Position numbers and translations under genes: made by a program
Assembly (NCBI GenBank): GCA_011799875.1
Contig: CM022300.1
Location: forward strand, 115,209,201 to 115,273,200
Reading direction: 5' to 3'
Source: Thinopyrum elongatum
Lineage: Eukaryota; Streptophyta; Magnoliopsida; Poales; Poaceae
DNA: 64,000 nt
Part shown: one piece after another, positions 37,650 through 47,834 of the stretch
Layout: the number at the start of each line of letters is the position of its first letter
How positions within the stretch are numbered: the first letter of the stretch is position 1
The notes under the pieces: model-generated
What the model saw: only the letters and a program-made list of their open reading frames with translations
Databases searched by the model: none
What the model was told of the DNA's origin: nothing

Positions 37650-38122
37650 TACTTCCAGTACGTGCAAAACATGTAAATTAGAATTCCAATGGCACGCTAC
37701 ACAATGTCTCTCCCTTTTTCAGTTAATATATTATGATTAAAATGATGTGGGGGGCATCCATGAAGACACGTGGCACATGTGGAGGCGTTATCGCGACCTT
37801 CTTGTGTGGATTGATCACAGTGACGTGCTGCTGGTTCCAGAAGAATATACTCGTCCTCTCTCACGCACACTGGCAATACGTGCACGAAGCGAAGATGTGC
37901 ACGCACGCACTCATTCCCTCACACGCACACGTGGGTACATGGTGGGACGCATTTTTGTACGAAGATCCACCCCATGTGATAATTTGACGCGTGTAAAGTC
38001 GTTCACTTAATTGATGGTCAATTAATACAGCGCATGCAAATTGAGTGGACGTGAGGGAGGAAGTAGTTGAGAATGACATTACTACTCCACTGCGTGCGTG
38101 CGAGTAGTTAAATCATGGGTTG
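37650..38122 (+). other. Possible gene fragment, 37735-38010
   Basis: Frame 37747..38010 begins MGGIHEDTWHMWRRYRDLLVWIDHSDVL, which looks like real protein at its start (about 35 residues, W- and R-rich) and then degrades into CACGCA-rich simple sequence. No family recognised. The CA-rich part (about 37857-37975) is a diverged copy of 26598-26677 plus 37079-37112. Confidence 0.3.
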
Positions 38123-38325
38123 CTACTTCCATTGATCTCCTTCGTATTTTGTGCTAATTTTTGACCATAATTTTAAGTAACATAATATTTATGCATGTCA
38201 TAAAAAGTAATATCATCGAAAACTATGTTCAAATGCGATTCCAATGATATAATTTTTGGTTACATGCATTAACATTTTCTTACTTAAATTTTTGGTCAAA
38301 AATTGACACAAAATAAAAAGGCAGC
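38123..38325. mobile_element. Degenerate Stowaway-like MITE, copy 1
   Basis: Shares the core (TTTTTGACCA, ATGCATGTCA, ATGATATAATTTTTGG, ACATGCAT, TTGACACAA) with the better-preserved copy at 43099, but the terminal repeats are worn. Confidence 0.45.
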
Positions 38326-39540
38326 ATGATCAATCTTTGCCTGGGCTACTGTTGGTGGCCTTTGTATTTAAATATCGACGGAGTAGAGTAGTACTATCTT
38401 TATCTTAGCCTCGTAAGGCTCTCCCAGCACCTATGCTCGCCTCCCCACCTCGCCCACCGGATCCCGCCATGGAGGATCCCGCCATGGATAATCCCTTAGA
38501 TCCCAGGATCCCGCGGGCTGCCCTCTCGCTGCGGCCCGCAGCACTGCCGCCTTTGAGCGAAACCCACATGTGTTTCAGAGGGGATCCATTGCTCTGGAAT
38601 CACAGATCGGTGGCGTCGGAGGACATGCCAGGGCTGCATTTCAGGTGGTGGGCAGCAAGGGCAAATCAGATCTAGGAAGCGTCGCATTGATTGGAGACAA
38701 GTTCGAAGGAGATGCGCCTAGCGAAGCACAAGGCGGAGGCGCAAGTCGATCTTAGGGGAGAGATGCTGAGGGATGCCAGCATCTGGCAGTGTCGCGTTGA
38801 TTTCGAGATGGGGCTAATGGTAGAGATCATATTCACGGAGTCGACTGCAGAGGAAAGAACGCGCATGCCTGCGGGATGGGATGAGCAGCCGGTGGAACTG
38901 TTCAAATGAGCGGTAGGAGAAGCCAAACCGCAGAGCTAGCTGCGGCGGTGGCGCTGGGCATGCATCATAAGCGAGGTGAGCTGCCCTCCTTCCCCGCTAG
39001 CGATACAGTGACCTACTCAGTTGCTGCTGCAGTGAACTTGCGGCGCCATGGCGGTTTGCAACCGTGACAATCACTCCATCTATATGTATTGTATTCCTGG
39101 GAAAATACTTGGTCATTTGGAAAAAGATGGTAATTGATTTATCACTAGTTTTTGAATGCTTGGTCGTGGCAATCACCCGAAGCCACAACCACAAGTCTCC
39201 ATCGCGTAATACTTACGGTCGATCGCACCAATAGACGGTCGGTCAGACCCGCGTCTCACCGAAGGGACAAGCATCGGCTTGGTCTAACATGTATGACCAG
39301 TTACATCACTGACTTGTGCGACCGCATTTGAGCAGTAGTACTTGAAATTTGTGTTCCAGGAAACTCATCAGGAGCCGTTTCGGGCCTCGAAACCAAAACC
39401 ATAAATTAATCTTTAGCTTGTTCCCATCACATTCCAAAGTAGTACTACCATGCTATAATTAAGTGCAAACCTGCTCACACCTACGTATCAAACCTGAACG
39501 TGTTCCCACTATGTAGGTTTTAGTACTAGTGCTAGTACTG
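38326..39540 (+). other. Gene-like but unassigned sequence
   Basis: At 38433-38675 a GC-rich frame (inner start MEDPAMDNPLDPR) is open for about 70 residues, then other frames continue to about 38909. This resembles a decayed exon pair, unrecognised. About 39205-39330 is a diverged copy of 43664-43765 (shared TAGACGGTCGGT and GGACCGCAATTGAG-like words). The rest shows nothing clear. Confidence 0.3.
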
Positions 39541-39543
39541 GGT

Positions 39544-39550
39544 TATAAAA
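39544..39550 (+). promoter_or_regulatory. TATA box of the coiled-coil gene
   Basis: TATAAAA about 70 bases before the ATG at 39622, which leaves a short leader of roughly 45 bases. This spacing is normal for a plant promoter. Confidence 0.55.
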
Positions 39551-39621
39551 AGGGGAACTACCTAGCCGAAAATTACTCTACCTTCCTCCTCATAAGTCTT
39601 TCTTGTTCGTCCGTCCTTGCC

Positions 39622-40329
39622 ATGGCCGGTGTGCAGAGGTCTAGGTCGAGAACTACTCGTAACAAGGGAGCGGCGACCAAGGCCACGAAAAAAAAAGAGA
39701 GGGCTCGCCGCCTCACAGAGACCTCGAAAGATCTCTCACGGGCAGGCGAGGGATCCCAGGAGCACCCTAGCCGCGCAGGCGAAGATGCCGAGCTGGCGGT
39801 GCTGGAGTCGTTATCCCTCGACGACATGCCCGATCAGCTCAATAAGCAGAAGGAGTTGATCGACGGCTTGGTGGAGCTGCTGAAGGAGAGCCTCGACGAC
39901 ATGCTCGCTGAGCTTAATAAGCAGGAGGATTTGACCGCCGGCTTGGTGATGCTGCTGAAGGAGAGCATTGCCTCGGGTAAGAAGGCGACCGGCAAAATCC
40001 TACAACTTCAGGAGGACAAGGCGAAGCTCCGCCATGAGCTTGACCTGCTGAAGGAGGAGGACGCCGGCTGGAAGAAGCTGCATGAGAGGAGTAGTTCCTC
40101 GGTGAAGATGTTGCACGCCCTCGTCATGGAACAGAAGGAGGAGTTGGCGAAGCTCCGCATCGAGCACCCGGCTGCTGTCAAGGTATGTAATGCGGCCGTG
40201 GAAGAGATGATGAACGCTCGCGTCGAGAAATCCCGTGTCATGGACAGAATGAAGAAGATGGCGGAGGAGATGAGCGAGGAGATGAAGGTAGTGGAGGCGA
40301 TGAAGAAGCAGTTAGGACTCCGCAGTTAA
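39622..40329 (+). CDS. Coiled-coil protein of unknown function (CACTA cargo)
   Basis: An intact 235-residue frame. ATG at 39622 is chosen for its excellent context (GCCATGGCC) and its position after the TATA box; the frame is also open upstream to 39529. The N-terminus is basic (SRSRTTRNKGAATKATKKKERARR), possibly nuclear-targeting. Residues about 70-125 contain a tandem 25-residue repeat (LDDM..LNKQ..L..GLV.LLKES twice). From about 130 to the end it is almost continuous heptad-type helix rich in E, K, L and M. No catalytic domain. Stop TAA at 40327. The absence of damage suggests recent capture or selection. Not recognised as a known family. Confidence 0.55.
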   Translation: MAGVQRSRSRTTRNKGAATKATKKKERARRLTETSKDLSRAGEGSQEHPSRAGEDAELAVLESLSLDDMPDQLNKQKELIDGLVELLKESLDDMLAELNKQEDLTAGLVMLLKESIASGKKATGKILQLQEDKAKLRHELDLLKEEDAGWKKLHERSSSSVKMLHALVMEQKEELAKLRIEHPAAVKVCNAAVEEMMNARVEKSRVMDRMKKMAEEMSEEMKVVEAMKKQLGLRS

Positions 40330-41300
40330 CTCTTCATGAAGTAGAGAGCAGCGCCCCAGACTTGTGTCTGCGTCTTCCTTCTTTTTTGGGGGGGGGGGGG
40401 GGTAATCTTCCTTCTTCTTTTGCTCCTGTGTTTCTTCTTTTGCTTCGGGTGTTTCGCCGCATGTGTCACGTTCTCTGCGAGGCACGAATAGAACAATGCT
40501 AACGATGAGCGGCGCCGTGGGATCGATGACTAGCAAATTAGATCATTTTTTATCGCCATATCGCACTGGGCTGCCATGTTTCGCGCTCCTCCATCGTACT
40601 AGTACTCCAGTGGAAAACTTGAGTATACCGCACGGTTCTTTACTCCTCCTCAGGTCGTCGGCAACATTTATACGAGCAGTCAAATCACAAGGCCCCACCT
40701 TCCAGCATTAATTAGCCGTCAAATCACAAAGGCCCTCGCCTCTCGTGAAACCGACCAAGTGAGACTGCCCCGCCCTCTAGCCTTTTAAATGTACTTTTGT
40801 ACTGTAGTAGTATCGATGGATTGCGCCATGGAGCAAAACTAACAAGATGAAATTAAAGAAAAAAGGTGGTACATATAGAGAGCGCTCGTCGCCAAATTAT
40901 GCATATAGTACTATTAAAAAAGCTAGTACGTGCTTAGATGGGGTGCTAAAGTCTATTAAAGAAATTAGCATACCTATTTAATTCTTTGACAACTAAACTC
41001 CTTCATGCTTTGGGTAAACTTCTCTCATTTAAGTTTTTTTTAGAATTACATATCTCATTTAAGTGTTTTGCGTATGTGGCATGCTTACGAGTGGTACTAC
41101 TACCAACTACAAGACGAACTGTAAGAAATACAAGTATGTACGTACTGAAGAGTTAAAGTAACGAGAAAGAACATAACATAGTTCTGCTGGGGGCTCAGCA
41201 CAACACACCCCTGAAATAAAACTAAGCACCCTGAAATTAAACCAAGCAACTAATCCGATAGACACTGCATTAGAACCACCATGAGCACGACACTGCCACC
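40330..41300. other. Intergenic sequence between the two intact cargo genes
   Basis: Contains a G15 run near 40388. It also contains a segment (40678-40838) that is a diverged copy of 43419-43620: both end in GGATTGCGCCATGGAGCAAA and both carry repeated GTCAAATCACA words. The rest is AT-rich with nothing recognised. Confidence 0.45.
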
Positions 41301-42023
41301 TTACTCGGACTCCTCATCCACGTCCTCGACTTCGTCCTTGTCCCTCTTCCTCTTAGCCGATACTTCTTTGCTTGAACCGCACACTAGGCTCTCGCTCTTC
41401 ATCCAACCCTTGTAGATATTGAAACAAAGGTAGGCATCCATTGCAGCGTACTGGATGTGGTCTTTATCTATTAAATTCCACTCCCATGCAAGATGAAACT
41501 TGTGGTGAGGTTTTGTCAGTTTGTCATACGAAGGATCAACCATGGCTCCTGCCAGGGTCAGCATTGAAGGCTGCCGGGAGGACACCAGCCTATTCTTCTG
41601 GAGGTTGAAGGGCTGGCCTACAACGAGGCCTATTCGACCCAGGACTTTCTCGTCGTTATGAAAGTCTACAGTAATGAATTTGACTCCGTCGTCCGTGGGG
41701 AAGTTCTTAAAATCCTCGCACTTAACGTCGGCATGGCATATGTGGTAGACCAAGCACAAGTTATGCACGCAAACCTGGATCACGGCGGGCTTCTTCTTCT
41801 TCTCTTCCTCCTTTAGATTCTTCTCTTTTCTCAGGACTGTGGTGTACTCAACATCTAGCCCATCGACCCACTCATTACCATCTGACTTTTTGAACATGCG
41901 TTTGAAGCGAGCAAGGCATCCTTTCACCATTGCGGAAGAACGGGTGTAGATGACATCGAACTCATCGCCGGTGATGGTTCTAACCTTGTACTCACCGCCG
42001 ATCATGGAGATTTGGAAAGCCAT
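41301..42023 (-). CDS. 3'-5' exonuclease-like protein, DEDDy type (CACTA cargo)
   Basis: Intact single-exon frame of 240 residues. The layout is that of the short plant Werner-like 3'-5' exonuclease family (RNase H fold): motif I D-x-E in GLDVEYTTV near residue 56, motif II D in FHNDEKVL near 123, motif III Y-x-x-x-D in QYAAMDAYL near 200. All catalytic positions appear present. The tail is basic then acidic (KRKRDKDEVEDVDEE). An inserted K/E-rich loop (about 68-82) is unusual. Members degrade DNA or RNA from 3' ends; substrate unknown here. It lies on the opposite strand to the coiled-coil gene. The ATG context is weak at -3 but has G at +4. Confidence 0.7.
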   Translation of the reverse strand: MAFQISMIGGEYKVRTITGDEFDVIYTRSSAMVKGCLARFKRMFKKSDGNEWVDGLDVEYTTVLRKEKNLKEEEKKKKPAVIQVCVHNLCLVYHICHADVKCEDFKNFPTDDGVKFITVDFHNDEKVLGRIGLVVGQPFNLQKNRLVSSRQPSMLTLAGAMVDPSYDKLTKPHHKFHLAWEWNLIDKDHIQYAAMDAYLCFNIYKGWMKSESLVCGSSKEVSAKRKRDKDEVEDVDEESE

Positions 42024-42650
42024 GGATTTTGGAGGAGGGTTAGGATTAGTGGAACTGCTGTAATGTGAAAGGACGGACGACTAGTAGCAAACTGCCGTAA
42101 TGTTAAAGGACGGCCGGGACGAGTAGGAGCGAACTGCTAGCAGTTTTCCGATTGTAAAAATGCTGAGTGGGGCGTGCGGACGGCAGGGTAGTGGCTTGCC
42201 CGGTGGATAAATGGATTCATGCACAGTACTATGGGGCCCAATTAGATGTCATGCCTACTAGACCCACTTCGTAGGCTTGACAGTATAGCATCTGCGTGTT
42301 CGCATGTCAAGCGTCGGGAAAATTATAGGTGATATGAAGCTTTCCATGCTCCCATGATACGGGCTTCCGAGAGCCCTTGGATCTGAGATCGAACAGTTGC
42401 ATGGCGTGATTCTAGACCTATGGGTGAATATCCTATCCTGGAGGGTTATTCTACAAATTTTCAGCAACTTAGCATGCGACCGTTTGATCTCAGATCCAAG
42501 GGCTGCCAGCAGCCCGTATCATGGTTGTGCCTACCACGACCGTCGCCTCGCTCGCGCGGTCGCCCCCTTGGAGATTTCAGACGGCTATAAATGAGCATTT
42601 TTTTGCCTACTTCGCATGCATGAAACTACTTCCTCCGTCCAGGTGCGTTA

Positions 42651-43049
42651 GGCTATCTGATGTTGGCATGTCATACATAGTCATCACTTATAGTCACTCA
42701 TACAACAAGGTTAGCTATAAGGTTGGCTATAAGAGTATTTTTTTACTTCTCTCCATCTCTTGCTTCATAGTATTTATTGCATTTGCCAAGGAGTAAGTAG
42801 CTAGGGTGTTGCACAAGAGCCCACTCCCACCATTTTGCCCATGTCTCTCTCCTCGACAAGCGGGCTACAAACTAATAGCCGGCTGCAACACATGCTCCTA
42901 GAGACTTTGTGAGAGAGGAAAGTGGGCCATGTATCAATGAAGTAGTACTTTTTTACATCTAACTATTATACTTGCCGGCTATAAGCTTGGCTATAGTTGA
43001 CATGGCAACATCATATAGCCATCAGCTGGCTATACTATTAACCATGCTC
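42651..43049. mobile_element. Harbinger/Tourist-like MITE (tentative)
   Basis: Right end reads, in reverse complement, GAGCATGGTTAATAGTATAG, then GGCTATATGATGTTGCCATG. The left end carries GGCTATCTGATGTTGGCATG. These arms form a long imperfect inverted repeat with further GGCTATAAG copies inside. The outermost left bases are lost, so the start is approximate. Confidence 0.45.
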
Positions 43050-43098
43050 TAAGCAAAAGTGCCATGTAAGCGGGCTATAAGCCCATTACTGTAGATTA

Positions 43099-43333
43099 CT
43101 ACCTCTGTCCTGGTTTATAGGTCACCTTTGTAGTTTGTGCCAAATTTTGACCAAAGATTTAGCTAACAAAATATTAATGCATGTCAACAAAAAATATATC
43201 GTTGGATTCATATTTGAACATAGTTTTCAATGATATAATTTTTGGTAACATGCATGAACGTTTTGTTAGTCCAATCTGTAGTCAAAATTTGACACAATAT
43301 ACAACGGGGACAAATAAATCAGAACGGAGGTAG
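43099..43333. mobile_element. Stowaway MITE, copy 2 (235 bp)
   Basis: Ends CTACCTCTGTCC and GAACGGAGGTAG, imperfect inverted repeats of the CTMCCTCYGT type, flanked by TA on both sides (43097-43098, 43334-43335), the Mariner/Stowaway target duplication. Confidence 0.8.
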
Positions 43334-43335
43334 TA

Positions 43336-44430
43336 CTTGGCAACTGTATACCATGGAGGTGGTCAGGATTCAGGAGACTCACGCCGGTCGTAGCGCCGCA
43401 GTAATAATTTTAATGGCAAGTCAAATCACAGGGACCCACCTGTCCAGCAGTAACGAGCCGTCAAATCACACAGCCATACGTTTGCAATAGTCTACTCCCT
43501 CATCTTCTCGCATCTGTGTCGAACTAACTAGGCGGAACTACCCCGCCTACTGCGCGGGAAAAGCCCCGCCCTGGACTTTCAAATATAATTTTGTATCCAT
43601 GGATTGCGCCATGGAGCAAAGCCAGAAGAAAACAGCGGTACACATGTATACAACACGCCTGTCGCGTTCGCGTCGCACCCTAGACGGTCGGTTGGTCTGG
43701 CACGCCGCTCACCGAATAGAACGCGTGTCATATTGCGTTTGCACACATGTGGGACCGCAATTGAGAACCGACCATAGGCACACGCACACTCCCCCGTCCC
43801 CGCAAGTCGGCTGAGTTAATAGAAGAGAGAGACGAGCGATAGTACTGGAGCAGTGCTGTAGACACGTCAGTGCCTGGACGATCCCTGCACGACACGAGAG
43901 ATCAGTTCATCCATGCATGTGACCAGACTCCAGCAGACGGCTAGATTGTCTATCGTCTACATATCATGTAGGCTGTGTTGTACAGGGCTGTAGTTCTGAT
44001 GAGAAATCTAAAAAAAGGTTTCTTGTCATCTCGCAATATTAGGTGTCATGTGCTTCGGATCACTGCGAGGGTTAAACAACGACAACTGCGTTCCTCCAAG
44101 GTGATGGTCATTGGGGGCACATGCACGAAGACTACTCGGCTGCCATCTAGGTCAAGCCAACTATGTTAATTAGGACATCTATCGATTGATCCCTTTTCTA
44201 CGAGTTTGTCTTTAATTTGAGCTTTGATCTTGTCCGTCGGGATTCATGTTGTCTCCTTGGGGCAGTGAGGTTATGGTTTCTTGTCATGTGGCATTTTTTC
44301 GTGTTATATGTTAATCCGGTGCTTCAGATCAAAATGATGACAACCACGCCTCCGGGGTACGTGCATGAAGACTTCTCGACAGTCATTGACGAGGTCAAGC
44401 CGGCTCCGGTAGAAAAAAGAAAACTACTCC
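43336..44430 (+). other. Duplicated and unassigned sequence
   Basis: 43419-43620 duplicates 40678-40838, and 43664-43765 duplicates about 39205-39330. The frame 43599..43814 (MDCAMEQ...) begins inside the duplicated part and looks accidental. Nothing else recognised. Confidence 0.4.
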
Positions 44431-44432
44431 AC

Positions 44433-44438
44433 TATATA
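44433..44438 (+). promoter_or_regulatory. TATA box upstream of the 44509 frame
   Basis: CACTATATAGGGAGG, about 75 bases before ATG 44509, followed by a CT-rich leader. Confidence 0.45.
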
Positions 44439-44508
44439 GGGAGGAGCCTCCGCGCTTGCTTGCTAGTGTTGTTGTCTTCACACTCTCTCGTCCTCTCCAG
44501 ATCTAAAC

Positions 44509-44877
44509 ATGACAGCGGTGGCCACACTCTCTCTCTACTCACCGCTGGTCACAGATCCGGTCGGACCCCCTCCACCGGGGAAGGTGAGAAGATGCAATGT
44601 TCACGCGGTCGTCCTCAGCGACGGCTCTAACCCACTGCCGGCGCGTCTCGATCAGCGTGCCTTGCCGTTCTCTCCCACGCAGTGCCGGCTAGGGAGGGCC
44701 TCCGACCCCTTCTTCCTCGCTGTCATAGTGTGGGCAGATCCGGCCTCCCGCCGCCCACCTAGCGACATCCCGGCTACCCTCAGGTATAACTTCCTTCGAA
44801 ACCGGCCTTGCTCTACTGCCCCAGCTCCTCATGTCGCTGCATTTGTATCTTTTACTACTTCTCAGGCCCCCTCATAG
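44509..44877 (+). CDS. Candidate gene or first exon, unknown product
   Basis: A 122-residue frame starting MTAVATLSLYSP, downstream of a TATA box and CT-rich leader. A good splice donor (CTCAGGTATAA) occurs near 44790, so the true first exon may end there, about 94 residues in, with a long intron following. P-, R- and L-rich; no domain recognised. It could equally be a captured promoter with random coding. Confidence 0.3.
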   Translation: MTAVATLSLYSPLVTDPVGPPPPGKVRRCNVHAVVLSDGSNPLPARLDQRALPFSPTQCRLGRASDPFFLAVIVWADPASRRPPSDIPATLRYNFLRNRPCSTAPAPHVAAFVSFTTSQAPS

Positions 44878-46640
44878 ATAGGATTGATCGGCTATTCGAA
44901 AGTCACCTAAATTTTTACTGTTAAGAGGTAAAACTACTTCATGCAGTCTAATCTAGTAGTACTACTTCATGCAGTCGAATCTAGTACTAGTTGGTTCAAA
45001 CAGGGAAGAAAGGGGGTGGGGGTGGGGGAAGATTTGTTACCTGAATCTAGGACTTGGTCAAAAGAGGAAATAATGGGGCGAAAATAGCAGAGGCTGGCTA
45101 TCCAACTAGTCTCTTGGTCTAATAGGGAAATAAAGGGAAACGCGATACAAACTCGATATAAACCGATCTATTGGTTGAAAAAGGAAAGAAAGTGGGGACT
45201 GGGGGACAAGTCAACAGAGTATGTCCAGCACTAGATTTGCTAGCCTCACACAGTAAAAGGTGGCTATACCGAACAAAAATGGGACCAACCCAGATATCCT
45301 GTTTGGATGTTTGTTGCCCCGAGCCCCTCTTATGTAATGCCACTGGTAAAATGTAGCAGTCCCACTGTTAAAGTAAGGACACATTAAACCAATGTGTTTT
45401 CAATGTAATGCCTCCAGTAATATGAATCAATGGCACTATTTTTCATGTCCTGCTAAATTTCCCATTAAGATAAGTTGCTTATTTTCATTAGAAATGCAAC
45501 TGTCCTGGTCCGCCTACTCTCCCGTGCCCAAATACCAACTCTTTAGCAGTTGTTAACGTAATGTTGCTGGTAAAATGAGGCAATGGAACCATTAAAGTAA
45601 TATCGTATAAGCTAGGCAGGTAGGGGGATGCAGCCCCAGCTTGACCAAGTTTGGATTACAACCCAAAAGCTACCACAGAAACATCTGGGGGGAAGATAGG
45701 GATTGAAAGAGCCAGCTTCAGCATTCCAGTCTAAGCACCCCCGGCCTCCATCCTTGCGACGCACACCTCACTTGCCACCTGCTCGACCCTAGTGCCACTG
45801 ATAAAATGAAGTAATAATACAGTTAAAATAGAGCTACTGTCCTCTATATCATTTCATTTTCAATGTAGATAAAGAAAGTGCTTCTCTTTGTTAGTATATG
45901 TTTCATCAACTAGTCTCATTGTTAATGTTTAAGTGTTTCTGCAAACTGGGGTGCTTAATTTTTGTTGAACTGCACAAAAATAGAGGTTGGAATGTCTCAA
46001 GGCCCCTCCTTGTACTACCGTGGTACACTAATGTTCATCACTTGCAGAAGGTGTATTTTTTATTAAATGTATTGTACCACAATCTTTTCCCATTAAGAAA
46101 ATGAAGTTTCTTCTATTTATTAGTGTATGTTTCATCAACTAGTGCCACTATAATGTAATCACGCTTTTTCATTATCTGTGCAAACAGGGTTATTCAGCTA
46201 CATTTTGGTGAAACTGCACAAATTTACGGATGGAACCAGCATATATGCAGAGTGCTAGGTGCCAATATCTAACATAAACGTGGCTTGGAAAAGCACAGAT
46301 GCTCGGATGGTTCCTCAAGTTCTTGCCGACCCGCTGGAGAATATTTTAATCTGCCGGTGTTTGGCTTGCACTTTTTTTAGGGGACACTTTACTTGTTTCA
46401 GTGTTGCAGCAAATCCTCTAATCAAATAGCAATAGCTTATATTGGCACTTTTCTAGGGAGTACTCTTTTCTGAAAGAAGAACCAATCGATTTATCTTTAT
46501 TTGTAGACATTTTCACAACTTTGTTTTAGTTCGAGAGCTCTTTTAGGGTGATTGGCGTAGTACTCGGAGTACCCAGTACTTACCCATTAGCCGGTACACT
46601 GATTGTAAGCATGAGCATATGGAAGATTAGGTCTAGTGCG
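44878..46640 (+). repeat. AT-rich region with degenerate direct repeats
   Basis: Repeated words about 180-280 bases apart: GCCACTGGTAAAATG-like (45340, 45565, 45790), TGTTTCATCAACTAGT (45899, 46127), TGAACTGCACAAA/TGAAACTGCACAAA (45965, 46210), and attenuated AATGCAACTG blocks. It may be an intron or 3' region of the 44509 unit. No open frame is supported. Confidence 0.5.
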
Positions 46641-46649
46641 AAGCTTACC

Positions 46650-47136
46650 TTAAACCTTACCGCCGCCGTTGAGACGAGGCGAGCGGCGACGGAACCGTGG
46701 AGAATGGCGGGGAAGCGACGTCGCGCCAACGAACCTCCTCTTGCGGTGGGAGAATGAATACTGCGGTGGCTCCGGCTTACGCCGCACCCTCACGAACGAC
46801 ACACCGTACTTGATCGATTCGTCATCCTCCAGATGCTCGACCCTCGATCTGTACGCCCACCACCTCCGCCTGACTTTTCTCTCGGGCGAATCTGTCTGCT
46901 CCATCGCCCAGAGGAGATACACGATGAACTCGAAGGACTGCGGCGTGACTGCCGCCGGGGAGTACATTGCCACCCTCATCGCCTGTCTCGCTCTTTCTCA
47001 TACATTCCCACATGGCCCTCACCGTCCCCGCAATCTCCCACTCGTTCTCAAACCAAGTAAGGATCTCCTTCAACCTGGCTAACTTCGCCTGGTCACCGCC
47101 GATGATCTCCACGATTCGCTTCTGCATCCTCTCCAT
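46650..47136 (-). pseudogene. Frameshifted paralog of the 47835 gene
   Basis: Minus strand. ATG 47136 (MERMQKRIVEIIGGDQAKLARL, WFENEWEIAGTVRAM) aligns with the plus-strand gene, then changes frame after about 50 residues (near 46985). The second frame holds LLWAMEQTDS, VRRRWWAYRSRVEH, KRRFVGAT and RRSPRLNGG, and ends at 46650. A 1-base indel explains the break. The leader carries the same type of minisatellite as the paralog. Family unknown. Confidence 0.7.
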
Positions 47137-47164
47137 CGATGTGCTTCTGAGAGGTGCGGTGTTG

Positions 47165-47330
47165 GCTTTGGAAGATGAGAGGAGAGACGATGGTCAAGCA
47201 ATGGATAAGAGGGAGAGGCGAGACGGTGGGTTTGCAATGGAGAAGATGGAGAGGCGAGACGGTTGTTTTGGAATGGAGAAATGGAGAGGGGGTGGTTTTG
47301 CAATGGAGAAGAGGGAGAGGAGCGTGCGGC
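47165..47330 (-). repeat. Minisatellite in the leader of the 47136 paralog
   Basis: Repeats of about 33-45 bases, minus strand, built on CTCTCC(A/C)TCTTCTCCATTGCAAA; related to the array at 47634. Confidence 0.7.
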
Positions 47331-47419
47331 TGCGATTTAGGATTGGACGAGAGGGGCGGCGCATTGTGACTGGATAAAAAAAAATTAATTTACCCTTCAA
47401 TTAAGAGACCCCATATTAA

Positions 47420-47630
47420 CTAGTCTCCCTTGTATCCTGGGTCACATTTTAACCATGATTTTAACAAATAAAATATATGTTATACGTTGCAAAATTGATA
47501 TAATTGGAAAGTACATTCATATACGAATCCAACTATATAATTTTTGATGACATGCATTCACATTTTGCTTGTCAAATACAATACGTGGTCAAACTTTGAC
47601 CCAAAATACGCACACAAAAAAAATACTTCC
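47420..47630. mobile_element. Degenerate Stowaway-like MITE, copy 3
   Basis: Core shared with copies 1 and 2 (AATTTTTGATGACATGCAT, CAAACTTTGACCCAAAATA), with terminal CTAGTCTCCCTTGTATCC. It lies exactly between the two head-to-head paralogs. Confidence 0.5.
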
Positions 47631-47633
47631 AAG

Positions 47634-47800
47634 ACCACCGCCGCTCCTCTCCTCTTCCATTTGAAAACCACCACCGCTCCTCTCCTGTTCCAATCCAAAA
47701 CCACCGCTGCTCCTCTCATCTTCCATTTCAAAACCACCGCCACTCCTCTCCTGTTCCAATCCAAAACCACCGCCGCTCAACTTCCATTCAAAAACCGCCG
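47634..47800 (+). repeat. 33-bp minisatellite upstream of the 47835 gene
   Basis: Four full units and one short unit, each starting ACCACCGCCGCTCCTCTC and ending CCAAA or TGAAA. The period is 33 bases, so the frame stays open upstream (an 11-residue repeat, TTAAPLLFHLK-like). Whether this is leader or coding is unclear; homology with the paralog begins at ATG 47835, favouring leader. Confidence 0.8.
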
Positions 47801-47834
47801 CCGGCGAGTGAAGGTGCTGTGGAGAAGTAGATCG

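Noticed and set aside
47544..47834. 97-residue N-terminal extension of the 47835 gene
   Set aside because: Its latter two thirds is encoded by the 33-bp minisatellite, its first third lies in a MITE, and the paralog's homology begins at the later ATG.
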